Shown one piece after another: positions 12,354 to 21,228 of a DNA stretch of 64,000 nt (position 1 is the stretch's first letter; every line of letters begins with the position of its first letter). Below the pieces are notes generated by a model. It was given only the letters and a program-made list of their open reading frames with translations. It did no database searches and was not told where the DNA came from. The position numbers were made by a program, and so were the translations under genes. Source of the DNA: Pseudomonas putida (lineage in GTDB: Bacteria > Pseudomonadota > Gammaproteobacteria > Pseudomonadales > Pseudomonadaceae); NCBI RefSeq assembly GCF_001636055.1, contig NZ_CP011789.1, positions 3,472,001 to 3,536,000 on the forward strand, written 5' to 3'.

Positions 12354-13580
12354 TCAGCGCCCGGTATCCAGCTGGCCATAGATCCGCTCGATCTGTGCCC
12401 GGGCATCGCTTGCCGACGCCAGGGCGTCGAGGTACTGCCCGCGGGCCTCGATCAGCGTGCGCTGGGCGTCCAGAACGTCGAGGAAAGCGAACTTGCCGCG
12501 CTCGAAGCCACGCGTAGCGGTATCTACCGCCTGGCGTGCCGAGGGCAGGATGGTGCGGTCGTAGGCGTTGACCTCGGCCATGGCCATGGCCCACTGGCTC
12601 AGTGCGCTGCGGGTATCGCTGCGCAGGCGCAGTTCCACTGCGTTGCGCAGGTCGCGGGCCTGGTCGGCGCGACGTGAGGCCGCCAGCACGTTGCCCTGGT
12701 TTCGGTCGAACAGCGGCAGCGGCATGGACAGCCCGACCACATTGACCCGTTCACGGTCCTCGCGGCTGTACTGGCTGCCCAGGCTGACCGTGAGGTTGGG
12801 GATCCGCTGGGCCTTTTCCGAACCCAGCGCGGCTTCTCCACGCTCGATCTGCGCGGCCGCAAGGCGCCACTCGACGGTCTGCTCGACCTTGCCCAGCAAG
12901 ACCTCGGCCTGTGGCGCCGGGCCAGGCAACAAGCCGTTGCCATCAAGCTGCGTGAACGCCACATCGGCGCTGCCAATCAAGCGCGACAGCGCCTGCCAGG
13001 CCACCGTGCGATCCGCTTCGGCACGGCGCAGTTGCGCCAGAGCCTGGGCCAACTGCACGTCGGCGCGAGTGGCCTCGACCGGCGATGACTGGCCCGCCGC
13101 AACCCGCGCCTTTACCACCCGCAGGCCCCGTTCGGTCAAGGCCTTGGACTGCTCGGCCAGCTCCACCGCAGTCTGCGCCCGCAGTGCAGCATGGAAAGCC
13201 TGGGTCACATCGGCACGCAGGCCATTGCCCTGGCGCTCGAGCTCCAATCGGGCGATATCCTGCCCGGCCTTGGCCACCTCGACACGCGCGCCACGCTTGC
13301 CACCCAGCTCGAGCGCCTGGCTGAGCATGACCGTGGTGGTGCTGGTATCGCGGCGAGTGTCTTCACGCTCCCAGGAAAGCTCCGGATTGGGTATCAGACC
13401 CGCCTGGCGCCGTTCGCCTTCGGCAATGCCGAGCGCCTGGCGCACGGCAGCCAGGTCCGGATTATCGGCAAACGCCGCATCGAGCGCCTGGTTCAGGGTC
13501 AGGCCCTGTCCTGCCTGGGCGACAGCACTGGCCGACAGCAGGCAAATCAGGGCGAGGGAGCGGGAGGTTTTGAACGGCAC
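12354..13580 (-). CDS. czcC: CzcC-type outer-membrane efflux protein (TolC family)
   Basis: A 408-residue outer-membrane factor with a signal peptide (SLALICLLSASAVAQAG) and two OEP repeats rich in coiled coil (RRADQARDLRNAVELRLRSD; DARAQIERIYGQ). It is the first gene of the operon czcC-czcB-czcA, with 47 bases to czcB. It forms the outer-membrane exit duct of the metal pump. An inverted-repeat box lies about 80 bases upstream. Confidence 0.92.
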   Translation of the reverse strand: MPFKTSRSLALICLLSASAVAQAGQGLTLNQALDAAFADNPDLAAVRQALGIAEGERRQAGLIPNPELSWEREDTRRDTSTTTVMLSQALELGGKRGARVEVAKAGQDIARLELERQGNGLRADVTQAFHAALRAQTAVELAEQSKALTERGLRVVKARVAAGQSSPVEATRADVQLAQALAQLRRAEADRTVAWQALSRLIGSADVAFTQLDGNGLLPGPAPQAEVLLGKVEQTVEWRLAAAQIERGEAALGSEKAQRIPNLTVSLGSQYSREDRERVNVVGLSMPLPLFDRNQGNVLAASRRADQARDLRNAVELRLRSDTRSALSQWAMAMAEVNAYDRTILPSARQAVDTATRGFERGKFAFLDVLDAQRTLIEARGQYLDALASASDARAQIERIYGQLDTGR

Positions 13581-13657
13581 GGTCTGGGGTCCTCGACGGC
13601 TGGCGGTTGCTGGCGAGGGACTCTAGGGCGCGGCGGTTATCGTGGCGGTGGCGTGAA

Positions 13658-13675
13658 GATTACGATTCTGTAATC
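13658..13675. promoter_or_regulatory. Putative metal-responsive OmpR-family regulator box of the czc operon
   Basis: GATTAC-GATTCT-GTAATC is a perfect 6-base inverted repeat with a 6-base spacer, 78 bases upstream of the czcC start. Boxes of this size and spacing are common for CzcR/CopR/CusR-type response regulators at metal-efflux promoters. Assignment to a particular regulator is inference; no czcRS pair is adjacent. Confidence 0.5.
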
Positions 13676-13796
13676 CAGCCGGAACGGTGGGCGATTATCG
13701 CCCCCGATTTTCATACCGAGCGGCGCCAGCTGATTTACAAAACTAACCGGATAGTACAAAACTTGTTGCAACCAACAATAAAAGCGATGCTGCGCC

Positions 13797-14246
13797 ATGC
13801 CATGCCCAATCCTCGTACTCAACGGCCCCAACCTCAACCTGCTGGGCACCCGCGAACCTGATCACTACGGCCGGGAAACCCTCGCCGACCTTGCCAATCT
13901 GTGCGCTGCCAGCGCCCGTGAGCTGGGCCTGGAAACCGAGTTTCGCCAGACCAACCACGAAGGTGAACTGATCGACTGGATACATGGCGCCCGTGGCCGC
14001 TGCGCCGGCATCCTGATCAATCCCGGCGCCTGGACCCACACCTCGGTTGCCATCCGTGACGCGCTGGTCGCCTGTGAACTGCCGGTGATCGAGGTGCACC
14101 TGTCCAACGTCTACAAGCGCGAGCCGTTCCGGCATCTCTCGTTCGTATCGGCGGTGGCCGTGGGGGTGATCTGCGGGTTGGGCAGCCAGGGCTACCGCGC
14201 AGCGCTTGCCCACTTCCAGCAACTGCTGCAGGAGGTCGCAGCATGA
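13797..14246 (+). CDS. aroQ: Type II 3-dehydroquinate dehydratase
   Basis: A 149-residue enzyme of the usual AroQ length that dehydrates 3-dehydroquinate to 3-dehydroshikimate. The N-terminal [21 protein letters not shown] carries the catalytic arginine/tyrosine loop, and [10 protein letters not shown] and [19 protein letters not shown] are the other active-site motifs. The ATG at 13797 lies just after an A/T-rich promoter-like stretch. It overlaps aroE by four bases (ATGA), so the two are translationally coupled. A separate pair like this may serve quinate/shikimate catabolism rather than biosynthesis; that is inference. Confidence 0.95.
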   Translation: MPCPILVLNGPNLNLLGTREPDHYGRETLADLANLCAASARELGLETEFRQTNHEGELIDWIHGARGRCAGILINPGAWTHTSVAIRDALVACELPVIEVHLSNVYKREPFRHLSFVSAVAVGVICGLGSQGYRAALAHFQQLLQEVAA

Positions 14247-15091
14247 CCCCGCACAGCATCCTCGCCGGCCTGATCGGGCGCGGCATCCAGGCCTCGCGCA
14301 CACCTGCGCTGCACGAGCACGAAGGCGACGCCCAGGCCTTGCGCTACCTGTACCGGCTGATCGATGCCGACCAGCTGGGTGTGGACGACAGCGCCCTGCC
14401 CCGCTTGCTCGACGCGGCGCAGCACACTGGTTTTACCGGGTTGAACATCACCTTCCCGTTCAAGCAGGCGATCCTGCCGCTGCTCGATGAGCTATCGGAC
14501 GAGGCGCGCGGCATCGGCGCCGTCAACACCGTGGTGTTCAAGGACGGCAGGCGCATCGGCCACAACACCGACTGCCTGGGTTTCGCCGAAGGCCTGCGCC
14601 GAGGCCTGCCCGGCGTTGCTCGGCGCCAGGTCGTGCAAATGGGCGCTGGCGGCGCGGGGGCTGCGGTGGCTCATGCGTTGCTGGCCGAGGAAGTCGAGAG
14701 CTTGGTGCTGTTCGAAGTAGACCGCGCACGCGGGCAAGCGCTGGTGGACAACCTCAGCGCACGCTTCGGGGCCGGCCGCGCGCAGTTGGGCGAAAACCTG
14801 GCCCACACCTTGGCGACCGCCGACGGGCTGGTCAATACCACGCCGGTTGGCATGGCCAAGCTGCCGGGTACGCCGTTGCCGGTCGAACTGCTGCACAGGC
14901 GCTTGTGGGTGGCCGAGATCATCTACTTCCCACTCGAAACCGAGCTGTTGCGCCACGCCCGGGCGCTGGGCTGCCAGACACTCGACGGCGGCACCATGGC
15001 TGTGTTCCAGGCAGTCAAGGCATTCGAGCTGTTCAGCGGTCGCAAGGCCGACCCGAAACGGATGCAGGCGCACTTTGCCAGTTTGCGCTGA
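14243..15091 (+). CDS. aroE: Shikimate (quinate/shikimate) dehydrogenase, AroE family
   Basis: A 282-residue NAD(P)-dependent enzyme that interconverts 3-dehydroshikimate and shikimate. The substrate domain has [11 protein letters not shown] and the catalytic lysine in LNITFPFKQ (K74), with HNTDCLGF after it; the nucleotide-binding loop is [16 protein letters not shown], and the C-terminus has [18 protein letters not shown]. It overlaps aroQ by ATGA. The glycine loop GAGGAG and following residues would allow NAD or NADP; cofactor choice is not determined. Confidence 0.92.
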   Translation: MTPHSILAGLIGRGIQASRTPALHEHEGDAQALRYLYRLIDADQLGVDDSALPRLLDAAQHTGFTGLNITFPFKQAILPLLDELSDEARGIGAVNTVVFKDGRRIGHNTDCLGFAEGLRRGLPGVARRQVVQMGAGGAGAAVAHALLAEEVESLVLFEVDRARGQALVDNLSARFGAGRAQLGENLAHTLATADGLVNTTPVGMAKLPGTPLPVELLHRRLWVAEIIYFPLETELLRHARALGCQTLDGGTMAVFQAVKAFELFSGRKADPKRMQAHFASLR

Positions 15092-15121
15092 GTGGCCCGC
15101 TGCAGCGGCGCTGGCCGGCGC

Positions 15122-15691
15122 CTACGTCGACGGCTCGGCCAGCAGCTCGCGGATCACCTGTTCCTGGCCAGCGTAGTCCCCTTCACCGAAATGCACATGG
15201 CGCACTTGCCCCTTGCGATCGACGAAGTAATGCGCCGGCCAGAACTGGTTGCCCCAGGCATTCCAGATCCGGTAATCGTTGTCGACCGCCACCGGATAGC
15301 CGATGTCGAGCGAGCGTACCTTCTGCCTGAGATTGCCCACATCATGCTCGTAGTCGTACTCCGGCGTATGCACGCCCACCACCACCAACCCCTGGTCGGC
15401 ATAGCGCTTGGCCCACTGGTTGACGTACGGCATGCTGCGCTTGCAGTTGATGCAGTCCCAGGTCCAGAAGTCCACCAGCACGACCTTGCCCTTGAGCGCA
15501 GGCGCATCCAGCGGCGGCGAGTTGATCCACGCCTGGGCACCTGCCAGCGAAGGCATCGGCCCCAGGTCGTCGCGCGCCAGCAGGTGCCCGGCCAGGCCCA
15601 GGCCTGCGAGCGCCAGGACCACACCGCCCACCTTGAGCCAGCGGCGTCGCCAGGGGCTGCCTGGCTCAGCCTGGCTGCGATCAGTTGTCAT
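15122..15691 (-). CDS. Membrane-anchored thioredoxin-like (redoxin/TlpA-type) protein
   Basis: A 189-residue protein with an N-terminal transmembrane anchor (VGGVVLALAGLGLAGHLLA) and a periplasmic thioredoxin fold. The active site is WDCINCKRSMP with Cys80 and Cys83; PAHYFVDRKGQVRH is the cis-proline region. The start at 15691 (MTTDRSQAEPG) overlaps the end of the DUF2790 gene by 11 bases, so the two form one operon. It probably reduces or isomerises periplasmic thiols, in keeping with metal or oxidant stress. The CxNC motif resembles DipZ/TlpA-like reductases; the partner is unknown. Confidence 0.85.
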   Translation of the reverse strand: MTTDRSQAEPGSPWRRRWLKVGGVVLALAGLGLAGHLLARDDLGPMPSLAGAQAWINSPPLDAPALKGKVVLVDFWTWDCINCKRSMPYVNQWAKRYADQGLVVVGVHTPEYDYEHDVGNLRQKVRSLDIGYPVAVDNDYRIWNAWGNQFWPAHYFVDRKGQVRHVHFGEGDYAGQEQVIRELLAEPST

Positions 15692-15956
15692 GGCAACCAC
15701 CGGTGGCATAGGTACGGTACTCGACGCTCTGTGCCTGACCCTGCGAGTCCAGGTAATCCATGCGGGTATTGACCACGCCACAGGCGTTGCTGCGATCGTT
15801 CTTCACCGACAGTACGCGCTTGACGTCCAGGTGATCACCGTAGCGGTACTGCATGGCCTGGCTGTCGGGCATCGGTTGGGTGCTGGCCTGGGCGGCGATG
15901 GCGCCGAAGCTGAGTACGGCGAACAGGCTGGCACTGGCAAGGGTCTTGAAGTTCAT
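15681..15956 (-). CDS. DUF2790 small periplasmic protein (PtrA-like family)
   Basis: A 91-residue secreted protein with a signal peptide (MNFKTLASASLFAVLSFGAIAAQA) and a mature part of about 68 residues with two cysteines (SNACGVVN; TGGCHDN) and the DUF2790 pattern QYRYGDHLDVKRVLSV. The family includes the copper-induced P. aeruginosa PtrA, usually beside two-component systems. A strong SD (GCAGGAGATA) precedes the ATG at 15956. It is divergent from the OmpR-type regulator gene, with a conserved box between them, and overlaps the thioredoxin gene. Function is unproven; a periplasmic metal-stress peptide is likely. Confidence 0.85.
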   Translation of the reverse strand: MNFKTLASASLFAVLSFGAIAAQASTQPMPDSQAMQYRYGDHLDVKRVLSVKNDRSNACGVVNTRMDYLDSQGQAQSVEYRTYATGGCHDN

Positions 15957-16069
15957 GGTGTATCTCCTGCGGGGCTTTAGGTGGAGAGCAGTTCACTCCC
16001 CGGTCGAGAGCCATTTGAAGCCCGCCAGGTATCGCCTGTGTGTCGAGAAACGCGCGTGCTGCTTCGTTC

Positions 16070-16104
16070 TGTATCTGTGTCGCCGACAGATACACTGCAA
16101 TACA
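16070..16104. promoter_or_regulatory. Regulon box 1: GATACA direct repeat with inverted repeat, DUF2790/response-regulator divergent promoter
   Basis: GATACACTGCAATACA (16089-16104) is a 10-base-period direct repeat. Its left half also forms an inverted repeat TGTATCTGT-N7-ACAGATACA (16070-16078, 16086-16094). Direct repeats spaced by one helical turn are the usual target of OmpR-family regulators, and the gene for one starts at 16171. Similar repeats occur at 18289 and 21462. Confidence 0.6.
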
Positions 16105-16170
16105 AACACCCGCAGGCAAGCGAGCCGAGCCTCGTTACACTGTGCCCATCGCACTCATTACAGGACCACC

Positions 16171-16914
16171 ATGATGGAACACGTCGATCACATCCTGATC
16201 GTCGACGACGACCGCGAAATTCGCGAGCTGGTCGGCAACTACCTGAAGAAGAACGGTCTGCGCACGAGCATCGTCGCTGACGGTCGGCAGATGCGCAGCT
16301 TTCTCGAGGGCAACTCCGTCGACCTGGTCGTGCTCGACATCATGATGCCCGGTGACGACGGCCTGTTGCTGTGCCGCGAATTGCGCGCTGGCAAGCACCG
16401 CAACACGCCAGTCTTGATGCTCACTGCACGCAACGACGAGACCGACCGCATCATCGGCCTGGAAATGGGCGCCGACGACTATCTGACCAAACCGTTCTCC
16501 GCCCGCGAGCTGCTGGCGCGGATCAATGCAGTGCTGCGCCGCACGCGCATGCTGCCGCCCAACCTCACCATCAGCGAAAGCAGCCGGCTGATCGCTTTCG
16601 GCCAATGGCGCCTGGACACCACCGCCCGTCACCTGCTCGACGACGAAGGCACACTCGTGGCCTTGAGCGGCGCCGAGTACCGCCTTTTACGGGTATTGCT
16701 CGACCATCCGCAGCGGGTGCTCAGCCGCGAGCAACTGCTCAACCTCACCCAGGGCCGCGAAGCCGACATCTTCGACCGTTCCATCGACTTGCTGGTCAGC
16801 CGGTTGCGCCAGCGCCTGGGCGATGACGCGCGCGAACCGACCTGCATCAAGACCGTGCGCAGCGAGGGCTATGTGTTCTCGCTGCCGGTCTCGCTGATCG
16901 AGTCGCCGACATGA
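16171..16914 (+). CDS. OmpR-family response regulator
   Basis: A 247-residue regulator: receiver domain at about 1-125 with acidic pocket ILIVDDD, phospho-acceptor Asp56 (VVLDIMMPGDDG) and KPF lysine, then a winged-helix DNA-binding domain at about 145-240 (LSGAEYRLLRVLLDHPQRVLSREQLL ... TCIKTVRSEGYVF). The start is taken at the first of two consecutive ATGs (16171), after an AGGA. Its last four bases overlap the kinase gene (ATGA). It probably binds the GATACA repeats found upstream of itself and at two other promoters. The signal is unknown; neighbours suggest copper, hypochlorite or other redox/metal stress. Confidence 0.93.
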   Translation: MMEHVDHILIVDDDREIRELVGNYLKKNGLRTSIVADGRQMRSFLEGNSVDLVVLDIMMPGDDGLLLCRELRAGKHRNTPVLMLTARNDETDRIIGLEMGADDYLTKPFSARELLARINAVLRRTRMLPPNLTISESSRLIAFGQWRLDTTARHLLDDEGTLVALSGAEYRLLRVLLDHPQRVLSREQLLNLTQGREADIFDRSIDLLVSRLRQRLGDDAREPTCIKTVRSEGYVFSLPVSLIESPT

Positions 16915-18212
16915 AGTGGCCGGGCACCCTCGCTTCGCGCCTGGCACTGATCTTCCTGACGGGGCTGGTGCTGGCCTACGGCTCCTCGTTCGGCCTTCAG
17001 TTCTACGAGCGCTATGTCAGCAGCCGCTCGATGATGCTGAGCAACCTGGAAATGGACGTCGCCACCTCGGTGGCCATCCTCGATCGCCTGCCCGCCGCCG
17101 AACGTGCTGGGTGGCTTGCGCGCCTGGAGCGTCACAACTACCGCTACCGCCTCGACCAAGGCCTCGTCGGCCAGAGCATGCCCAGCGCCGACCCGCCCAT
17201 GGCAGCAGAGTCGATCGTCAAGGCGATCGGCAAGGACTATCACCTGACCTTCCAGGATATCCCTGGGCCGAACCCGCACTTCCAGGCGCACCTCAAGTTC
17301 GCCGACGGCGCGCCACTGACCATCGACGTCACCCCGGCGCCGGTGCCACTAGCCACCTGGCTACCGGTGGTGCTGTTGTTCCAGCTGGCGATCCTGCTGC
17401 TGTGCACCTGGCTTGCGGTACGCCTGGCGATCGGCCCGCTGACGCGCCTGGCCCAGGCCGTCGACCACCTCGACCCCGACAAGCCCGGGCCACAGCTGGA
17501 TGAGAGCGGCCCGCGCGAGGTGAAGTACGCCGCCGTCGCCTTCAACGCCCTGCAGGCACGCATCGCCGCTTATCTCAAGGAGCGCATGCAATTGTTGGCC
17601 GCCATCTCCCATGACCTGCAGACACCGATCACGCGTATGAAGCTGCGCGTGGAAGTGATGGACGACGGGCTGGAGAAGGACAAACTGTGGAGCGACCTGA
17701 GCGCCATGGAGCATCTGGTGCGCGAGGGGGTAGCCTACGCCCGCAGCATGGACAGCAGCACCGAACAGCCATGCAAGGTCAATCTAGACGCGTTTCTCGA
17801 CAGCCTGGTATTCGATTACCAGGACAGCGGTGCGCAGGTCGTACGCTGCGGCGATACCGACACGGTGCTGCACACCCGCCCCCATGCCCTGCGCCGAGTC
17901 CTGGTCAACCTGCTGGACAACGCCTTGAAGTTCGCCGGCTCTGCGCGCCTGGAAGTCAGCCACCGGAGTACCGGCGACACCCTGATCCGGGTGCTCGACG
18001 AAGGTCCGGGGATTCCCGAGCAGGAGTTGGGCGAGGTGCTCAAACCCTTCTATCGGGTCGAAGGTTCACGCAATCGCAGTACCGGTGGGACCGGGCTAGG
18101 GCTGGCAATTGCCCATCAACTGACCCAGGCCATGGGTGGGCGACTGAGCCTGAGCAATCGTGAAAGCGGTGGGCTGTGCGCCCAGATAGAACTGCCGCCC
18201 TCGCACCTGTAG
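16911..18212 (+). CDS. Sensor histidine kinase, EnvZ-like, partner of the preceding regulator
   Basis: A 433-residue inner-membrane kinase: TM1 (LALIFLTGLVLAYGSSFGL), a periplasmic loop of about 120 residues, TM2 (LPVVLLFQLAILLLCTWLAV), HAMP, then the dimerisation/phospho-acceptor helix with His234 (LAAISHDLQTPITRMKLR) and an HATPase_c domain (N box LVNLLDNALKFAG, G boxes DEGPGIPEQ and TGGTGLGLAIAHQL). It is translationally coupled to the regulator gene. The periplasmic loop carries no obvious metal-binding cluster, so the stimulus cannot be read from sequence. Confidence 0.92.
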   Translation: MKWPGTLASRLALIFLTGLVLAYGSSFGLQFYERYVSSRSMMLSNLEMDVATSVAILDRLPAAERAGWLARLERHNYRYRLDQGLVGQSMPSADPPMAAESIVKAIGKDYHLTFQDIPGPNPHFQAHLKFADGAPLTIDVTPAPVPLATWLPVVLLFQLAILLLCTWLAVRLAIGPLTRLAQAVDHLDPDKPGPQLDESGPREVKYAAVAFNALQARIAAYLKERMQLLAAISHDLQTPITRMKLRVEVMDDGLEKDKLWSDLSAMEHLVREGVAYARSMDSSTEQPCKVNLDAFLDSLVFDYQDSGAQVVRCGDTDTVLHTRPHALRRVLVNLLDNALKFAGSARLEVSHRSTGDTLIRVLDEGPGIPEQELGEVLKPFYRVEGSRNRSTGGTGLGLAIAHQLTQAMGGRLSLSNRESGGLCAQIELPPSHL

Positions 18213-18227
18213 GAATAACCCTGCCTA

Positions 18228-18248
18228 TAGGAGGGGTCTCCCCTCCTA
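18228..18248 (+). terminator. Hairpin downstream of the sensor kinase gene
   Basis: TAGGAGGGG-TCT-CCCCTCCTA is a perfect 9-base-pair stem with a 3-base loop, 15 bases after the kinase stop codon. There is no following T-tract, so it may stabilise the 3' end or act with another factor rather than terminate intrinsically. Confidence 0.5.
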
Positions 18249-18288
18249 CCCTCGGGTCTTGTACGGTTCTGTAGCACACCCGCCTAAC

Positions 18289-18304
18289 GGTACACGCCGA
18301 TACA
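18289..18304. promoter_or_regulatory. Regulon box 2: GATACA-type direct repeat upstream of the ferric-reductase-like/DoxX operon
   Basis: GGTACACGCCGATACA, a 10-base-period direct repeat, lies 100 bases before the start at 18405. A degenerate second copy, GACACACTGC-A-GATACC, is at 18321-18337. The consensus agrees with box 1 (16089) and box 3 (21462). Confidence 0.55.
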
Positions 18305-18404
18305 CAATCCGCGCCTCGCCGACACACTGCAGATACCCCTTCCCAACACACTCCCAGCCACAACAACGCGACGGCATTCGCCGTCGACGACCTGGGAGCT
18401 GCTC

Positions 18405-19031
18405 ATGAAAAACCTCGCGATACCCTCCGGCTGGAAGCTGTTCGCTGCCCTTGCCGGCCTGACCCTGCTGATGACCGGGCTGGCTCTGTGGATGCACCCC
18501 GTCGGCTCTGCCGATGCCCTGCGCACCGCCATCCGCGCCACCGCGCGAAGCTCCTTCGCGCTGTTCCTGCTGACGTTTCTGGCCTCCTCGCTGGTGACCC
18601 TGTTGCCTGGCGCCTTCAGCCGCCAGGTGCTGCGTGAGCGACGTTTCCTCGGGTTGGCCTTCGCCTTCTCCCACACGGTTCATGGCGTGCTGATCTACCT
18701 CTATGCGCAACGCTTCCCGGAGCTGTTCTGGGCCGGCCGCACCGCAGTGGCCAACATTCCCGGCAGTGTCGGCTACCTGTTCATCCTGCTGCTGACCCTG
18801 ACCTCGTTCAAAGGCGCCATGCGCCTGCTAGGCGGTCGCCTGTGGCGAGGCCTGCACAGCACCGGCACCTGGGTGCTGGCCGGGGTCTTCTGCCTGTCGT
18901 TCTACAAGCGCATCCCGATGGGCGGCTGGTACCCGCTGGCATTCGCCCTGATGTTCGCCGCCATCGCTCTCAAGCTCACCGCAAAGCGCGCTCAACACCT
19001 GCGCCGCGCCAAACCCGCCCTTTCCTGCTGA
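18405..19031 (+). CDS. Ferric-reductase-like transmembrane protein (YedZ/MsrQ-like heme membrane domain)
   Basis: A 208-residue integral membrane protein with about six hydrophobic helices. The helix containing FSHTVHGVLIYL and the later LHSTGTWVLAGVF hold the spaced histidines used by the ferric reductase-like domain to bind heme. This domain passes electrons from quinones across the inner membrane, as MsrQ does for the periplasmic methionine sulfoxide reductase MsrP; no msrP is adjacent here. The DoxX gene follows after 15 bases, in the same operon. A shared regulatory box links it to the two-component system upstream. The physiological electron acceptor is unknown. Confidence 0.75.
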   Translation: MKNLAIPSGWKLFAALAGLTLLMTGLALWMHPVGSADALRTAIRATARSSFALFLLTFLASSLVTLLPGAFSRQVLRERRFLGLAFAFSHTVHGVLIYLYAQRFPELFWAGRTAVANIPGSVGYLFILLLTLTSFKGAMRLLGGRLWRGLHSTGTWVLAGVFCLSFYKRIPMGGWYPLAFALMFAAIALKLTAKRAQHLRRAKPALSC

Positions 19032-19046
19032 AGCGAGACCTGCACC

Positions 19047-19541
19047 ATGACAACACTGATCAATCGCACCCTTGCACGTATCGACAACACCGGCAACTGG
19101 AGCGCGGACCTGCCCCTGCGGCTGTTCCTGGCCTGGGAGTTCTTCGAGTCGGGCCTTGAAAAGTTCAATGGCAACAACTGGTTCGTCGACTTGCAGGCCA
19201 ACTTCCCCTTCCCGTTCAACATGCTGCCCGCTGAGTTCAACTGGCAAGTGTCGATGTGGGCCGAACTGATCTGTCCGTTGCTCCTGCTGCTGGGCTTCGG
19301 TACACGCCTGGCCTCGGCGGTGTTGGCCGTGGTGACGGTCGTCGCGATCGCCTCCGTGCACTGGCCGGCACATTGGTCCTCGCTGGCTGAGCTGGCCCAG
19401 GGCTATACCATTACCGACCGCGGCTTCGGCAACTTCAAGCTCCCGCTGATCTACCTGGTGGCGTTGCTGCCCCTGATGCTCAAGGGATCGGGTCGTCTGA
19501 GCCTGGATTATTGGCTGACTCGCCGCTGGCAGCACGGCTGA
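19047..19541 (+). CDS. DoxX-family membrane protein (HvfD/BufD-like)
   Basis: A 164-residue protein with four hydrophobic helices and the DoxX pattern PLRLFLAWEFFESGLEKF ... LLLLGFGTRLASAVLAVV. In many proteobacteria, DoxX, DUF692 and DUF2063 genes form one operon (hvf/buf type). Here DoxX is transcribed rightward with a ferric-reductase-like gene, while the DUF2063 and DUF692 genes converge on it from the other side of a strong terminator. Its role is probably membrane redox support for the same stress system; this is inference from neighbours. Confidence 0.85.
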   Translation: MTTLINRTLARIDNTGNWSADLPLRLFLAWEFFESGLEKFNGNNWFVDLQANFPFPFNMLPAEFNWQVSMWAELICPLLLLLGFGTRLASAVLAVVTVVAIASVHWPAHWSSLAELAQGYTITDRGFGNFKLPLIYLVALLPLMLKGSGRLSLDYWLTRRWQHG

Positions 19542-19556
19542 CCAAGGGTCTGCAGA

Positions 19557-19596
19557 ACACAAAGCCCACGCCTGTTACCAGGTGTGGGCTTTGTGT
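19557..19596. terminator. Strong bidirectional terminator hairpin between the DoxX and DUF2063 genes
   Basis: An 18-base-pair stem (arms 19557-19574 and 19579-19596, one G:T wobble) closes on a TTAC loop. The arms contain ACAAAGCCCACG and its complement, and A/T-rich ends on both sides allow function in both directions. It separates two convergent operons. Confidence 0.85.
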
Positions 19597-19665
19597 TGTT
19601 CGCGAAGTGGAAACACCCGTGGATGGGCCCGCACGATTGATACGGGCATCGGTTGAGGCGCCCCG

Positions 19666-20370
19666 TCAGGGCGCCCGGGTTCCAATGATCACACCCTGGG
19701 CGCGCAACCCTTCGAGCATTGCTCTCCCGCCCTCGAGCGACGCCTCGCCCCCCAGCGCCAGCAAGCGCTCACGCCCACTGCCCGATGCGTTCAACAGCTG
19801 CCACGCCAGTGGCGCCAGGCGGGAAAAGTGCACCTTGAATCCTGCATCGCGGTGTACCAGCAGCAGGGACGGCATCTCTGGCGCCTGTTCAGGCTGGTAG
19901 CCTGGGCCGATTTGCTCCACCGGCCATTGGTAAGCCAGCACCTGGGCCACACAGGACAGCAGCGGCTCCCCGTCGAGCAGGTCGCCGTCTGGATCGTGTG
20001 CCGGGTCCTGCGCATCAGTGAGGCTCAGGTACGCCTCGATCCACTCGTAATGCGCCAGTTCCAGTTGCCAGGGGGTATCCAGCTCGACACCTTGCAGATA
20101 GTCGATGAAGCACTCGGCAATCTCGGTGAACAACGGGGTCTGGCTGCGATAGTTGGCGTAGAAGTCGCGAACCCGGGCATGCCAGACCTGATCGCCCAAG
20201 GTCCTGCGCATCACCGGGAAACTGCCGGCCAGCAAGCCCTCGATGGCACCGTAGAACAGCTCGCGGTAGACCTTCAACCGCCGCGCCTCGATACCGGGTG
20301 GCGCCGGATGGCGCTGCGGGTCGCGCAGGTGACGGGCCAGGGTGAATTGTTGCTCGCGCAGCTCAGTCAT
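19666..20370 (-). CDS. DUF2063 protein (HvfC/BufC-like DNA-binding-domain family), partner of the MNIO enzyme
   Basis: A 234-residue protein of the DUF2063 family (N-terminal [16 protein letters not shown], then [30 protein letters not shown]). Members accompany DUF692/MNIO enzymes and are thought to act as partner or substrate-recognition subunits, despite the 'putative DNA-binding' label. Its start overlaps the end of the DUF692 gene by 8 bases, so the two are coupled. It likely helps the enzyme bind a small peptide substrate. Confidence 0.85.
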   Translation of the reverse strand: MTELREQQFTLARHLRDPQRHPAPPGIEARRLKVYRELFYGAIEGLLAGSFPVMRRTLGDQVWHARVRDFYANYRSQTPLFTEIAECFIDYLQGVELDTPWQLELAHYEWIEAYLSLTDAQDPAHDPDGDLLDGEPLLSCVAQVLAYQWPVEQIGPGYQPEQAPEMPSLLLVHRDAGFKVHFSRLAPLAWQLLNASGSGRERLLALGGEASLEGGRAMLEGLRAQGVIIGTRAP

Positions 20371-21196
20371 GGCGCAACCCTCCGGCAGCCTGCTGCAGCG
20401 CCCGGATGCGTGCCGTCTCGGCCAGCAGCTCGGCCATGGGCGGGTAGTTGAAATCGCGCTCCAGCACTGTCGGCTGATTGCCGAAACGCTGACAAGCGAT
20501 CGAGAACAGCGTCCAAACGTCTTCCTTCACCGCAGCGCCGTGGGTATCGACCTTCAAGTCCGGCGCCTCGTCGTAGTGCCCCGCCACATGCATGCCAACC
20601 ACCCGTTCGCGCGGCAGCCCTTCGAGAAAGGCCAATGCGTCGTATCGGTGGTTGCAGGCATTGACGAAGACGTTGTTGACGTCCAGCAGCAGGTCACAGT
20701 CGGCTTCCTCGAGCACCGCGCGGATGAACGACAACTCGCTCATCGCCTGGTAAGGCGCGGCGTAGTAGCTGATGTTTTCCACCGCGATACGCCGGCCCAG
20801 ACAATCCTGGGCCTGGCGGATACGCGCAGAGACATGGCGGACAGCTTCGTCGGTGAAAGGAATAGGCATCAGGTCGTAGAGATGGCCATCATCGCTGCAA
20901 TAACTCAGGTGTTCGCTGTACAGCTTCACCTGGTATCGGTCCATGAAACGGCGGGTGCTATCGAGCAGCTTCAGGTCCAGCGCCTCGGGGCCGCCCAGCG
21001 ACAGTGACAGGCCATGGCAAGCGATTGCGAAACGTTCGGCGAGCTGCGCCAGGCCATGGCCAAAGGCGCCGCCGACATTGATCCAGTTCTCCGGGGCGCA
21101 TTCGAGAAAGTCCACGGTGCCTGGCTCCAGTTTCAGCAGTTCGGCAAGCAGGCCGCGGCGCAAACCAAGGCCGGTGAGCAAGGGTTGGGAATGCAT
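20363..21196 (-). CDS. DUF692 multinuclear non-heme iron oxidative enzyme (MNIO, HvfB/BufB-like)
   Basis: A 277-residue TIM-barrel protein. The start at 21196 ([16 protein letters not shown]) follows GGAGA at 8 bases; a frame from 21364 would add 56 untypical residues. Conserved metal-ligand motifs are visible: [63 protein letters not shown] and [13 protein letters not shown] enzymes modify cysteines of small ribosomal peptides, for example to oxazolone/thioamide or thiooxazole copper-binding products. No DUF2282 precursor gene is adjacent. It is co-transcribed with the DUF2063 gene and has its own promoter region with box 3. Confidence 0.9.
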   Translation of the reverse strand: MHSQPLLTGLGLRRGLLAELLKLEPGTVDFLECAPENWINVGGAFGHGLAQLAERFAIACHGLSLSLGGPEALDLKLLDSTRRFMDRYQVKLYSEHLSYCSDDGHLYDLMPIPFTDEAVRHVSARIRQAQDCLGRRIAVENISYYAAPYQAMSELSFIRAVLEEADCDLLLDVNNVFVNACNHRYDALAFLEGLPRERVVGMHVAGHYDEAPDLKVDTHGAAVKEDVWTLFSIACQRFGNQPTVLERDFNYPPMAELLAETARIRALQQAAGGLRHD

Positions 21197-21228
21197 GAGA
21201 GAAGTCTCCGCAGGGGCCGGAAACGACT

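Noticed and set aside
15956..15964. TGTATC near the ribosome site of the DUF2790 gene, and a similar one at 22073-22080 before the DUF4174 gene
   Set aside because: Part of a common GGAGATACAC ribosome-site stretch, single half-sites only, so not counted as regulon boxes.
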